Origin: CAZCVI01 sp964502145
GTDB lineage: Bacteria > Acidobacteriota > Aminicenantia > UBA2199
Assembly: GCA_964502145.1 (NCBI GenBank)
Contig: CAZCVI010000035.1
Location: forward strand, 1 to 64,000
Direction of reading: 5' to 3'
DNA: 64,000 bases
In this document: positions 8,869-15,970 of the stretch, piece after piece
Position numbering within the stretch: the first letter of the stretch is position 1
How the letters are laid out: each line of letters begins with the position of its first letter
Translations under genes and position numbers: made by a program
The notes under the pieces: generated by a model
The model's input: the letters and a program-made list of their open reading frames with translations, nothing else
Told to the model about the DNA's origin: nothing
Databases searched by the model: none

Positions 8869-9328
8869 ATTCTATCCACTCGAAGAATTACGGGAAAGAT
8901 TAAACAAGGAAAGAGAACAACATAAAACCATCGCCCTGGCCAATGGTGGATTTGACCTGATACATATCGGCCACATCCGTTATTTAAAGGCAGCCAAGGC
9001 AGTGGCGGATATTCTCGTGGTAGCCCTTAATTCAGATGCGTCTTTAAAAAAATTGAAAGGCAATGCGCGGGCTATTCTGGACCAGGAAGCACGCGTCCGT
9101 GTCATGGCTGCATTCGAATGTGTCGACTATGTCACCCTGTTTAATGAAGCCACCGTGGATAACGTGCTCTTGACCCTCAAACCTGATTTCCAATGCAAGG
9201 GTTCCGATTATACCGTGGACACTGTGCCAGAACGAGAGACAGTAAAATCCTACGGCGGAAAAATTGCGATTGTCGGAGGCGATAAGATTCGTTCCACATC
9301 CCAGGTCATCAAAGATATCCGTCGATAA
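8855..9328 (+). CDS. rfaE2: D-glycero-beta-D-manno-heptose 1-phosphate adenylyltransferase
   Basis: The 157-aa product is a cytidylyltransferase-like nucleotidyltransferase with the HxGH motif in GGFDLIHIGHIRYL and the KIRSTSQVI motif near the C-terminus. It makes ADP-heptose from heptose-1-phosphate. ATG 8855 is preferred over an upstream in-frame ATG at 8822 because GGGAGAA precedes it and the homologous region begins there. It overlaps the 3' end of rfaE1 by 14 bp, so the two are translationally coupled. No other lipopolysaccharide gene is adjacent. Confidence 0.92.
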   Translation: MSLNKFYPLEELRERLNKEREQHKTIALANGGFDLIHIGHIRYLKAAKAVADILVVALNSDASLKKLKGNARAILDQEARVRVMAAFECVDYVTLFNEATVDNVLLTLKPDFQCKGSDYTVDTVPERETVKSYGGKIAIVGGDKIRSTSQVIKDIRR

Positions 9329-9352
9329 TCCCTTCTTTTTTTTTATTTATCC

Positions 9353-9381
9353 TTGACATTTCTTTCTGAATATTCTTTAAT
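9353..9381 (+). promoter_or_regulatory. Leaderless-type promoter of the HD-GYP gene
   Basis: TTGACA (9353-9358), 17 bp, TTTAAT (9376-9381), with ATG 9389 seven nt later. The TTG of the -35 box is in frame with the gene and should not be mistaken for its start codon. Confidence 0.75.
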
Positions 9382-9388
9382 TGTACTT

Positions 9389-10654
9389 ATGAAAGAAGGA
9401 AAAAAAACAAAGCAAAAAAAAAGCGAGTTGGCGATGAATTACCATCAAAAAAGAAAAAAAGATAGTATTATTGAGATTCTGAAAATAAACGAAAAAATCA
9501 ACCACATCAAGGATGTGGATTCCATGTTGGACAGGGTATTGACTGAAGCCAGGGCGATTTGTAATGCCGATGCTGGTTCCATTTACTTGACCCGGGGTAA
9601 TACCTTGACTTTCGAGTATGTGCAGAATGATTCCTTGATGAAAAATGACACCAGTAGCAACCGCTATCTCTATTCCAAGTTAGAACTACCCATCAGCAAA
9701 GAGTCCATTGCCGGTTATGTCGCGTTGCATAAAACCCATCTGGTGATTGACGATGTGTACCAGTTAGGCAATGATGTTCCCTATTCGTTTAATCGTTCTT
9801 TTGACAAATCATCATCTTACCATACCCAATCTGTATTAACAGTTCCGTTGATGACCAGTCGCGAGAACATCATCGGCGTGATGCAGATTATCAATGCCCT
9901 GGATGAGATGGGCCGGGTTGTGCCCTTTTCCAAGGACGATGAACTTTTCGTGACTATTTTTGCCAATCAAGCCGCAGTTGCCATTGAACGGGTGCAGATG
10001 ACCCGGGAAATCATACTACGGATGATTAAAATGGCGGAGTTACGTGATCCCCAGGAGACAGGTGCCCATGTTAACCGGGTGGCAGCTTATTCCATTGAAA
10101 TCTATCAACGCTGGGCAGAAAAGCGTACTATCCCCTCCGCTGAAATTAAAAGAATAAAAGATATCCTGCGTATTGCGTCTATGCTCCATGATGTTGGTAA
10201 AGTCGCGATTAGTGATACTATCCTGAAAAAATCCGCTAAATTGAATGATGGTGAGTTTAACCATATGAAAATGCACACCCTTTTTGGAGCCAGGTTGTTT
10301 AATGATTCCAAATCGGATTGGGATGATATGTCCGCCGAGATTGCTTTAAATCACCATGAAAAATGGGATGGTTCTGGATATCCCGGTCATTTGGAAAATA
10401 TTTTCAGCGATTTTTTCTCTGCTGGAGCGGTTAAGAAGGAAGAGGAGATACCCTTATCTGCACGAATTGTCGCATTGGCGGATGTGTACGATGCATTAAT
10501 GTCCAGACGTTCTTATAAAGATGCATGGCCCGAAGATTACGTGTTGGATTATATTAAATCACAAAAATATAAACACTTCGACCCTGAAATTGTCGATGCC
10601 TTTGTCGAGATTTACGACGTGATCAAAGCCATCCGAAATAAATATTCCGGTTAA
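9389..10654 (+). CDS. GAF-HD-GYP domain protein, predicted cyclic-dinucleotide phosphodiesterase
   Basis: The 421-aa protein starts with a basic lysine-rich stretch, followed by a GAF sensor domain (about residues 40-205) and a complete HD-GYP domain (about 215-415). The HD pair is in MLHDVGK; HH in LNHHEKWDGSGYPGH also supplies the GYP motif. HD-GYP proteins usually hydrolyse c-di-GMP and affect motility or biofilm. ATG 9389 would be leaderless given the promoter just upstream; ATG 9434 is the alternative and lacks a clear ribosome binding site. No GGDEF partner is nearby. The protein has no membrane segment, so it should be cytoplasmic. Confidence 0.88.
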   Translation: MKEGKKTKQKKSELAMNYHQKRKKDSIIEILKINEKINHIKDVDSMLDRVLTEARAICNADAGSIYLTRGNTLTFEYVQNDSLMKNDTSSNRYLYSKLELPISKESIAGYVALHKTHLVIDDVYQLGNDVPYSFNRSFDKSSSYHTQSVLTVPLMTSRENIIGVMQIINALDEMGRVVPFSKDDELFVTIFANQAAVAIERVQMTREIILRMIKMAELRDPQETGAHVNRVAAYSIEIYQRWAEKRTIPSAEIKRIKDILRIASMLHDVGKVAISDTILKKSAKLNDGEFNHMKMHTLFGARLFNDSKSDWDDMSAEIALNHHEKWDGSGYPGHLENIFSDFFSAGAVKKEEEIPLSARIVALADVYDALMSRRSYKDAWPEDYVLDYIKSQKYKHFDPEIVDAFVEIYDVIKAIRNKYSG

Positions 10655-10715
10655 CTTTGGGTAATGCGGAGTATCAGGTGATTCCCTCTAAACACCCAAT
10701 GAATAGGAGAAACCG

Positions 10716-10973
10716 ATGCATGAAGTAGAAAAAATTGGAAAATTAATTTTAATCACTCTGGAAGACCATGTAGTGAGCGATGAAATAGAGATAGTAAAAC
10801 AGAAACTTCTAGGAATCTGTAATGATGAAGATGAAGCGGTAGTAAGTCTCAATCTTTCAAAAATAGATGGTTCAAAAATTCTTTTGCGTGAAGACATTAA
10901 AAGGGGATATCACCATATCATTGAATTCTGCAACACAGCCAATATCAGAATCTATTCCTATATATATGAATAA
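10716..10973 (+). CDS. Small acidic protein, possibly STAS-like
   Basis: The 85-aa product follows the HD-GYP gene by 61 bp and has an AGGAG ribosome binding site. The order of strand and helix (KLILITLEDHVV, AVVSLNLSKIDGSKILLRE, NIRIYSYIYE) resembles a short STAS or anti-sigma-antagonist-like domain, but I see no diagnostic phospho-serine motif. I do not recognise the family with confidence. Confidence 0.55.
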   Translation: MHEVEKIGKLILITLEDHVVSDEIEIVKQKLLGICNDEDEAVVSLNLSKIDGSKILLREDIKRGYHHIIEFCNTANIRIYSYIYE

Positions 10974-11012
10974 TGGTTGAATCAGTGGCATGAAAGGTAA
11001 CTGACAAATAAA

Positions 11013-11121
11013 CCTGGATTCACCATCAAATTCGTGAAAAAACATGGACGATGTGGACAGAGTGGACGATATGGACGATGTGGAGCAAAAATAAAGAGCA
11101 TTTTTTTGTCCATATCGTTCC
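11013..11121. repeat. Dispersed TGGAC-unit hairpin (copy 3) between converging genes
   Basis: The left flank has CTGGATTCACCATCAAA (shared with the 7.76 kb copy). The left arm (11044-11083) contains repeated TGGACGATN units, and the short right arm (11107-11121) pairs with GGACGATATGGAC. It lies between the plus gene ending at 10973 and the minus gene ending at 11132, where a bidirectional terminator would be expected. Confidence 0.75.
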
Positions 11122-11131
11122 TAATTTTTTC

Positions 11132-12181
11132 TTAATTAATCAGTGTCCGAATCTCTGCCTCAGTGAGATTGGTGTATTTACTGATAACATCGGTGTGAAA
11201 GCCGTCCATCAGCATCTCTTTGGCAATTTCGAAGTTTCTTTCCAACTTGCCTTCCAACTTGCCTTCTAACTTGCCTTCTAACTTGCCTTCCAACTTGCCT
11301 TCCTTTTTGCCTATTTTTTCTCCAATTCTTTGCCAACTGGTCACATAGTGCATTTTATAGTCCTCCTCTAATACGGATATTTTCTCTTTTAATTGCTCAT
11401 CAAGATACAGCGGTAACCGGATGAGCCAATCAATAAACTGCAATAACTCAGCGATTGCCGCTTTATCATACCCCCGGGTATAACACTCCTTGATGAGTTC
11501 ATATTTCACTGTAGACTTCTGATTCCCATCGGCCTTTTTCAGTTCATGGTTCTTTAATACGGCCTTCACCACCATGACCATCGGATTGGTCGACGTTTCC
11601 AGCTTCTTCTTTAATGCTTCATTGTTTTTATAGTCAATCAACTTGACCATGGGAATCTTCATCAATAACTCGAACCCCCATTTCTTGAAATGATACTGGT
11701 CAGGGCGGTAGTTTTCATCTTCATCGGTTAATACCGCCAGGGTAATCACTCTTGCGTTTTTGACTGTTTCCACGGGGTCACCGCCGGGGTGACGGACGAT
11801 GTTCTTATCGAAGATGCGGTAATTATAGATATAGGAACGTTCTTCGAATAGCCCGGTTATGAGCCTCGTACCCTGCACTTCCAGATGGGTAAAAATACAG
11901 ATACGCGCGGCCTCGCCTGAACGTAAGGTAACCAACGCCAATTTGTCAGCAATACGATTCCCTATCTTCCCATAAGGCTTGATGGACCGCAATTCGGTGT
12001 CAAGAAACTGCGGTGGCTTGGAAAAATCGATATCACCATGAATTTCTGGAAATAAAAACTCCAGAAACCCTTCAAACATATGCTCGATGATATCCTTCCA
12101 GGCGGAATCATACATGACCCGCTTGGTCTTGGCTTTGCGTCTTGTTTGGACTGGCCCGGTTTGTCTGGTTGAATTTTTCAT
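11132..12181 (-). CDS. Rpn/PD-(D/E)XK nuclease-family transposase-like protein, copy A
   Basis: The 349-aa product matches the Rpn (recombination-promoting nuclease, formerly transposase_31) pattern. NRIADKLALV supplies the active-site Asp and FTHLEVQG the E-x-Q of a PD-(D/E)XK fold near residues 95-125. The C-terminus holds five EGKL tetrapeptide repeats followed by a helical tail (AKEMLMDGF), a common Rpn ending. ATG 12181 is chosen because a -35/17 bp/-10 promoter ends 6 nt upstream; longer in-frame extensions to 12349 cross that promoter. E. coli Rpn proteins are DNA endonucleases that stimulate recA-independent recombination; that activity here is inferred. Confidence 0.85.
   Translation of the reverse strand: MKNSTRQTGPVQTRRKAKTKRVMYDSAWKDIIEHMFEGFLEFLFPEIHGDIDFSKPPQFLDTELRSIKPYGKIGNRIADKLALVTLRSGEAARICIFTHLEVQGTRLITGLFEERSYIYNYRIFDKNIVRHPGGDPVETVKNARVITLAVLTDEDENYRPDQYHFKKWGFELLMKIPMVKLIDYKNNEALKKKLETSTNPMVMVVKAVLKNHELKKADGNQKSTVKYELIKECYTRGYDKAAIAELLQFIDWLIRLPLYLDEQLKEKISVLEEDYKMHYVTSWQRIGEKIGKKEGKLEGKLEGKLEGKLEGKLERNFEIAKEMLMDGFHTDVISKYTNLTEAEIRTLIN
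11244..11303 (-). repeat. 12-bp in-gene tandem repeat, 5 units (EGKL coding)
   Basis: Five consecutive 12-bp units (AACTTGCCTTCC or ...TCT on the plus strand) encode EGKL repeats in copy A; copy B has a single unit at 12585-12596. Unit length is a multiple of three, so copy-number change keeps the reading frame. Confidence 0.92.
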
Positions 12182-12187
12182 AATGTA

Positions 12188-12216
12188 ATAATACATGAAA
12201 CCGGACCAAATTACAA
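12188..12216 (-). promoter_or_regulatory. Leaderless-type promoter of Rpn-like copy A
   Basis: On the minus strand TTGTAA (12216-12211), 17 bp, TATTAT (12193-12188), then 6 nt to ATG 12181. No ribosome binding site is present. Confidence 0.7.
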
Positions 12217-12472
12217 CTTTTTTTTTAGTATCTATTCCGTTTATGGGAAAGTAGTGACATTGGTTGGGGACAGGTGAATTAAGCAATGTATTGAAGAACT
12301 GACTCCGCCTTGGATGCACTATTTTTTTTATATGGCTTCTGGTGGTCATCCCTTCTGATATTTATTCCGGGATTGAACAAAAAGACTCAAGCATTCCCAC
12401 ATTCCGGTGAACGGCTTCCTCTTCTTCGGGAGCAAGAAGTAAAGAAGTAAATCACCGTCCCCAATTTTTTTC

Positions 12473-13474
12473 TTAATTAATCAGTGTCCGAATCTCTGCC
12501 TCAGTGAGCGTGGTGTATTTACTGATAACATCGGTTTGAAAGCCGTCCATCAGCATCTCTTTGGCAATTTCGAAGTTTCTTTCCAACTTGCCTTCCTTTT
12601 TGCCTATTTTTTCTCCAATTCTTTGCCAACTGGTCACATAGTGCATTTTATAGTCCTCCTCTAATACGGATATTTTCTCTTTTAATTGCTCATCAAGATA
12701 CAGCGGTAACCGGATGAGCCAATCAATAAACTGCAATAACTCAGCGATTGCCGCTTTATCATACCCCCGGGTATAACACTCCTTGATGAGTTCATATTTC
12801 ACTGTAGACTTCTGATTCCCATCGGCCTTTTTCAGTTCATGGTTCTTTAATACGGCCTTCACCACCATGACCATCGGATTGGTCGACGTTTCCAGCTTCT
12901 TCTTTAATGCTTCATTGTTTTTATAGTCAATCAACTTGACCATGGGAATCTTCATCAATAACTCGAACCCCCATTTCTTGAAATGATACTGGTCAGGGCG
13001 GTAGTTTTCATCTTCATCGGTTAATACCGCCAGGGTAATCACTCTTGCGTTTTTGACTGTTTCCACGGGGTCACCGCCGGGGTGACGGACGATGTTCTTA
13101 TCGAAGATGCGGTAATTATAGATATAGGAACGTTCTTCGAATAGCCCGGTTATGAGCCTCGTACCCTGCACTTCCAGATGGGTAAAAATACAGATACGCG
13201 CGGCCTCGCCTGAACGTAAGGTAACCAACGCCAATTTGTCAGCAATACGATTCCCTATCTTCCCATAAGGCTTGATGGACCGCAATTCGGTGTCAAGAAA
13301 CTGCGGTGGCTTGGAAAAATCGATATCACCATGAATTTCTGGAAATAAAAACTCCAGAAACCCTTCAAACATATGCTCGATGATATCCTTCCAGGCGGAA
13401 TCATACATGACCCGCTTGGTCTTGGCTTTGCGTCTTGTTTGGACTGGCCCGGTTTGTCTGGTTGAATTTTTCAT
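12473..13474 (-). CDS. Rpn/PD-(D/E)XK nuclease-family transposase-like protein, copy B
   Basis: The 333-aa product is almost the same as copy A. The differences are one EGKL repeat instead of five and a few substitutions in the last 30 residues (GFQTDVISKYTTL versus GFHTDVISKYTNL). The ADKLALV and HLEVQG active-site segments are intact, so both copies should be functional. The start is fixed by an identical promoter 6 nt upstream of ATG 13474. Sequence identity stops at about 13546, where the upstream context changes. Confidence 0.85.
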   Translation of the reverse strand: MKNSTRQTGPVQTRRKAKTKRVMYDSAWKDIIEHMFEGFLEFLFPEIHGDIDFSKPPQFLDTELRSIKPYGKIGNRIADKLALVTLRSGEAARICIFTHLEVQGTRLITGLFEERSYIYNYRIFDKNIVRHPGGDPVETVKNARVITLAVLTDEDENYRPDQYHFKKWGFELLMKIPMVKLIDYKNNEALKKKLETSTNPMVMVVKAVLKNHELKKADGNQKSTVKYELIKECYTRGYDKAAIAELLQFIDWLIRLPLYLDEQLKEKISVLEEDYKMHYVTSWQRIGEKIGKKEGKLERNFEIAKEMLMDGFQTDVISKYTTLTEAEIRTLIN

Positions 13475-13480
13475 AATGTA

Positions 13481-13509
13481 ATAATACATGAAACCGGACC
13501 AAATTACAA
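13481..13509 (-). promoter_or_regulatory. Leaderless-type promoter of Rpn-like copy B
   Basis: Identical to the promoter of copy A: TTGTAA, 17 bp, TATTAT, 6 nt, ATG 13474, on the minus strand. Confidence 0.7.
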
Positions 13510-13610
13510 CTTTTTTTTTAGTATCTATTCCGTTTATGGGAAAGTAATGGAAGTTGTTGGTTGCGTCTTTTCCTGCCATCCACTTCAAAGAAACTTGCCC
13601 GAAATTTATT

Positions 13611-13659
13611 AATGCGCCAGGATGGCGCGTCTACGTAGACGCGACATCCTTGTCGCATT
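13611..13659. repeat. 49-bp palindromic dispersed repeat (GTCTACGTAGAC core), copy 1
   Basis: The element runs from AATGCGCCAGGATGG to CATCCTTGTCGCATT around a perfect GCGTCTACGTAGACGC centre. Its reverse complement is identical over all 49 bp to positions 48926-48974. Flanking DNA of about 25 bp is also similar, so the mobile unit is somewhat longer. It has no coding capacity and resembles REP-like elements. Confidence 0.88.
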
Positions 13660-13740
13660 ATTTTAATCCACTGTTTCCAAGTTCCTCGGCTTTTCAAAGT
13701 TTATTGTAGAAGATTGCCGTGGATAAGTTTTAATAAATTT

Positions 13741-13965
13741 ATCCTTAATAGGGATGGAATTGTCCTTGATAGGGATATTTTATCCTTAATAAGGACAATT
13801 TCTTCCGCTTCGCGGAGATTTTCTCCGCATCACGGTAAACAATGTTCTTATTAAGGATAAATTCTTCCGCTTCGTGGAGTGAAATGTTCTTAATACGGTG
13901 CGCATTCTCCTTAATACGGCGTACATCTTCCGTGATACGGTATGCAATCTCCTCTTGGTGGTAAA
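13741..13965. repeat. Degenerate 21-bp-period array of small palindromes, 11 units
   Basis: TCC/TTC boxes recur at 13742, 13763, 13783, 13804, 13824, 13845, 13866, 13887, 13908, 13929 and 13950, that is every 20-21 bp. Most units have the inverted form TCC-N6-7-GGA or a close variant such as CCTTAATAAGG, CTTCCGCTTCGCGGAG or TTCTTAATACGG. The 13589-14160 interval has no gene that I can support. The 21-bp spacing equals two turns of B-DNA, which suits a row of protein-binding sites. Confidence 0.75.
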
Positions 13966-14160
13966 TTTCTACTCTTGTACAAGGGTACAGTGATTATATG
14001 CAGGCATAAATGGCACCCAAAAAAAAACCGGAGGAAAATTTATCCCCTCGGTGCGTTAAAATGTTTAAATATTTACCCATTTACTCCCACCGAACGGTAT
14101 GCTCGGAAAATCCTTTCAAAAATTGAATAGATACTTTTTATATTATTCATAACCTCTAAT

Positions 14161-14844
14161 CTACTTCTTTTCTGTTATCCGTTTCTGCACCAGTAACGCG
14201 ACCATGGGGTCAATGATGGTTGCATTCAAAAAATAAACGAAGAAAAAACTCAATAGATAGATAAGAAATTTCAGGTGCGACGACAACCCCATGGTGAATA
14301 GAAAAGAAATCAAAGCAAAAGGCAACCACACCAGCAAAACAACAAGACATTGCAGAAAGAAATAAGCTAGAATTAATTTTTTTCCTTTTTTCAACTCCAG
14401 CGGAGACCGCATGGTGTTTCCCGCTGTGACCTCTGCCGTTAGAGCAGCCAATAATTTATGGGAACGAAAACGGTAGCCCATTTCTTTTAGAGATTGAGAC
14501 ACTTGTTTTAAGGTTACCCGGAGGTCGCACGGTACTTCCGTGTTGGGCAAGACTCCCCTATTCCCTAAAAAACGCACATAAAACAAATTTAAGATCAATT
14601 GATGGCGAAAAAAAAGGAATTTACGGATAAAATAATTGAGCACCACCAAGAGTACCATGTATCCAACAAATAGATAATGGTTTCCAAAGGATTTAAATCC
14701 CGTAAAATAAACCACCAAGGTTAAAAACAGGGCTAATACCAGATAACTGAGGTGGGAAACAAAATTGAGAAAAAATCGGCTAAAGGAAAAACTGATAAAG
14801 ACCAGCACTTCTTTAATATTATCCATAATGTCCATGTTCTCCAT
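14161..14844 (-). CDS. Integral membrane protein of unknown function, mraY-linked
   Basis: The 227-aa product has two hydrophobic hairpins: about residues 10-75 and 158-215. A soluble loop (about 80-155) containing RVTLKQVSQSLKEMGYRFRS lies between them. The layout of two membrane pairs flanking a short cytoplasmic domain resembles ResB or cytochrome-biogenesis fragments only loosely, and I do not recognise the family. It lies 11 bp downstream of mraY on the same strand and is the last gene of the envelope operon. The ATG at 14844 has no obvious ribosome binding site, so start choice is uncertain. Confidence 0.65.
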   Translation of the reverse strand: MENMDIMDNIKEVLVFISFSFSRFFLNFVSHLSYLVLALFLTLVVYFTGFKSFGNHYLFVGYMVLLVVLNYFIRKFLFFRHQLILNLFYVRFLGNRGVLPNTEVPCDLRVTLKQVSQSLKEMGYRFRSHKLLAALTAEVTAGNTMRSPLELKKGKKLILAYFFLQCLVVLLVWLPFALISFLFTMGLSSHLKFLIYLLSFFFVYFLNATIIDPMVALLVQKRITEKK

Positions 14845-14855
14845 AATACACGGTA

Positions 14856-15968
14856 TTACCGCAATTTGATACTGATCAAGCTAATGAGGGCAAATAGGAC
14901 AGCCACGATCCAGAACCGGATCACGATTTTAGGTTCTGCAATACCCATGAACTGAAAGGAGTGGTGAATAGGCGCACGGTAAAAAATACGTCGTTTCAGC
15001 AATTTGATACCGATATAATCCTGGACGAAAACAGAGAGGAATTCAATCACAAAGACGCCACCCGCAATCAGGAAAATAATTTCATTTTTTAAAAGCACGG
15101 CAGTGGTGGCAATAATGCCTCCCAAAAAAAGAGAACCGGTATCCCCCATAAATATTTCCGCCGGATAGGTGTTGTACCAGAGGAAAGCGGCCAACGCTCC
15201 CACCAGTGCAGCCAACACGACCACCAATTCACCGGAGCCAGCAATATAAGGAAACAGGAAATGCTGGGCTAATTTTGAATTGCTCAAAATATAAGCAAAA
15301 ATGGCATAAATGATGGCCAGGAAGGAAACAGGAACAGTAGCCAAACCATCCAACCCATCGGCAAAATTGATGGAATTGGATATCCCCACAATGACCAGGA
15401 TAATAAAAAAATAATAGAAATAAGAGAGATCAATCACAGGGTTTTTCACAAAAGGGACATACAATTGCGTGACCAAGTCCGCAGAAAAAGGAGTGGAATT
15501 GGGTGATAACACCAAAAACCCCAGAATAAGACCAAAAAGAACCTGGAACATCAGCTTGACACTGCGACTTAAACCAGCATCGCTGGAACCCCTGACACTT
15601 TTTAAATAATCATCGAAAAACCCCAGGGCAGTAAACCAAAAAGCGGCAAATAACACGGTTTTAAGAAAAAAATTATCCAGTTTGCCCCATAATAACACGC
15701 TGACCAGAAAGGAAAGAAAAATAATCACGCCACCCATAGTAGGTGTACCGTCTTTGTTTTTCGGGGAGATATCACCGTAATCGCGGGTTTTGTCGCGAAA
15801 ATTTAACTGGTAGATAATGGTAATAAACTTCCGCCCAAACAATACTCCCATCAAGAAGGCTGTCATCATGGCGATTAAAGCCCTGAACGTGATATAACTT
15901 ACCAGACGGTGCCCGGGAATAAAGGCCAGGATTTCATTGGGCAAATGTTCCATCAACCACATAAGCAT
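14856..15968 (-). CDS. mraY: Phospho-N-acetylmuramoyl-pentapeptide-transferase
   Basis: The 370-aa polytopic membrane protein carries MraY signatures: SPKNKDGTPTMGGVIIF near residue 70, FADGLDGLA near 210 and MGDTGSLFLGG near 285, plus the histidine motif APIHHSFQ near the C-terminus. It transfers phospho-MurNAc-pentapeptide to undecaprenyl phosphate to make lipid I. It starts 2 bp after the MurG-MurJ fusion gene, with AAGGAGAT inside that gene's end as ribosome binding site. The three lipid II steps (lipid I synthesis, GlcNAc transfer, flipping) are therefore encoded by two adjacent genes. Confidence 0.97.
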   Translation of the reverse strand: MLMWLMEHLPNEILAFIPGHRLVSYITFRALIAMMTAFLMGVLFGRKFITIIYQLNFRDKTRDYGDISPKNKDGTPTMGGVIIFLSFLVSVLLWGKLDNFFLKTVLFAAFWFTALGFFDDYLKSVRGSSDAGLSRSVKLMFQVLFGLILGFLVLSPNSTPFSADLVTQLYVPFVKNPVIDLSYFYYFFIILVIVGISNSINFADGLDGLATVPVSFLAIIYAIFAYILSNSKLAQHFLFPYIAGSGELVVVLAALVGALAAFLWYNTYPAEIFMGDTGSLFLGGIIATTAVLLKNEIIFLIAGGVFVIEFLSVFVQDYIGIKLLKRRIFYRAPIHHSFQFMGIAEPKIVIRFWIVAVLFALISLISIKLR

Positions 15969-15970
15969 AG

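Larger units (their letters stand above)
11124..12253. repeat. Tandem duplication, copy A (with 12464-13546)
   Basis: Positions 11124-12253 and 12464-13546 are nearly identical, covering a whole Rpn-like gene plus its promoter. The main length difference is 48 bp, exactly four extra 12-bp repeats in copy A. About 210 bp of unrelated sequence separates the copies. The near identity outside and inside codons indicates a recent event or ongoing gene conversion. Confidence 0.9.

Noticed and set aside
9353..9388. TTG start for the HD-GYP gene
   Set aside because: The TTG is the first part of the -35 box TTGACA of the gene's own promoter.
11051..11269. Trp-Thr repeat peptide
   Set aside because: It is only the translation of the 9-bp TGGAC repeat and runs into the opposite-strand Rpn gene.
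12182..12349. Longer N-terminus for Rpn copy A (and 13475-13588 for copy B)
   Set aside because: The extensions differ between copies and cross the promoter; identity and promoter geometry support the shorter start.
13942..14130. 62-aa ORF after the 21-bp array
   Set aside because: It begins inside the array and has no ribosome binding site or recognisable domain.
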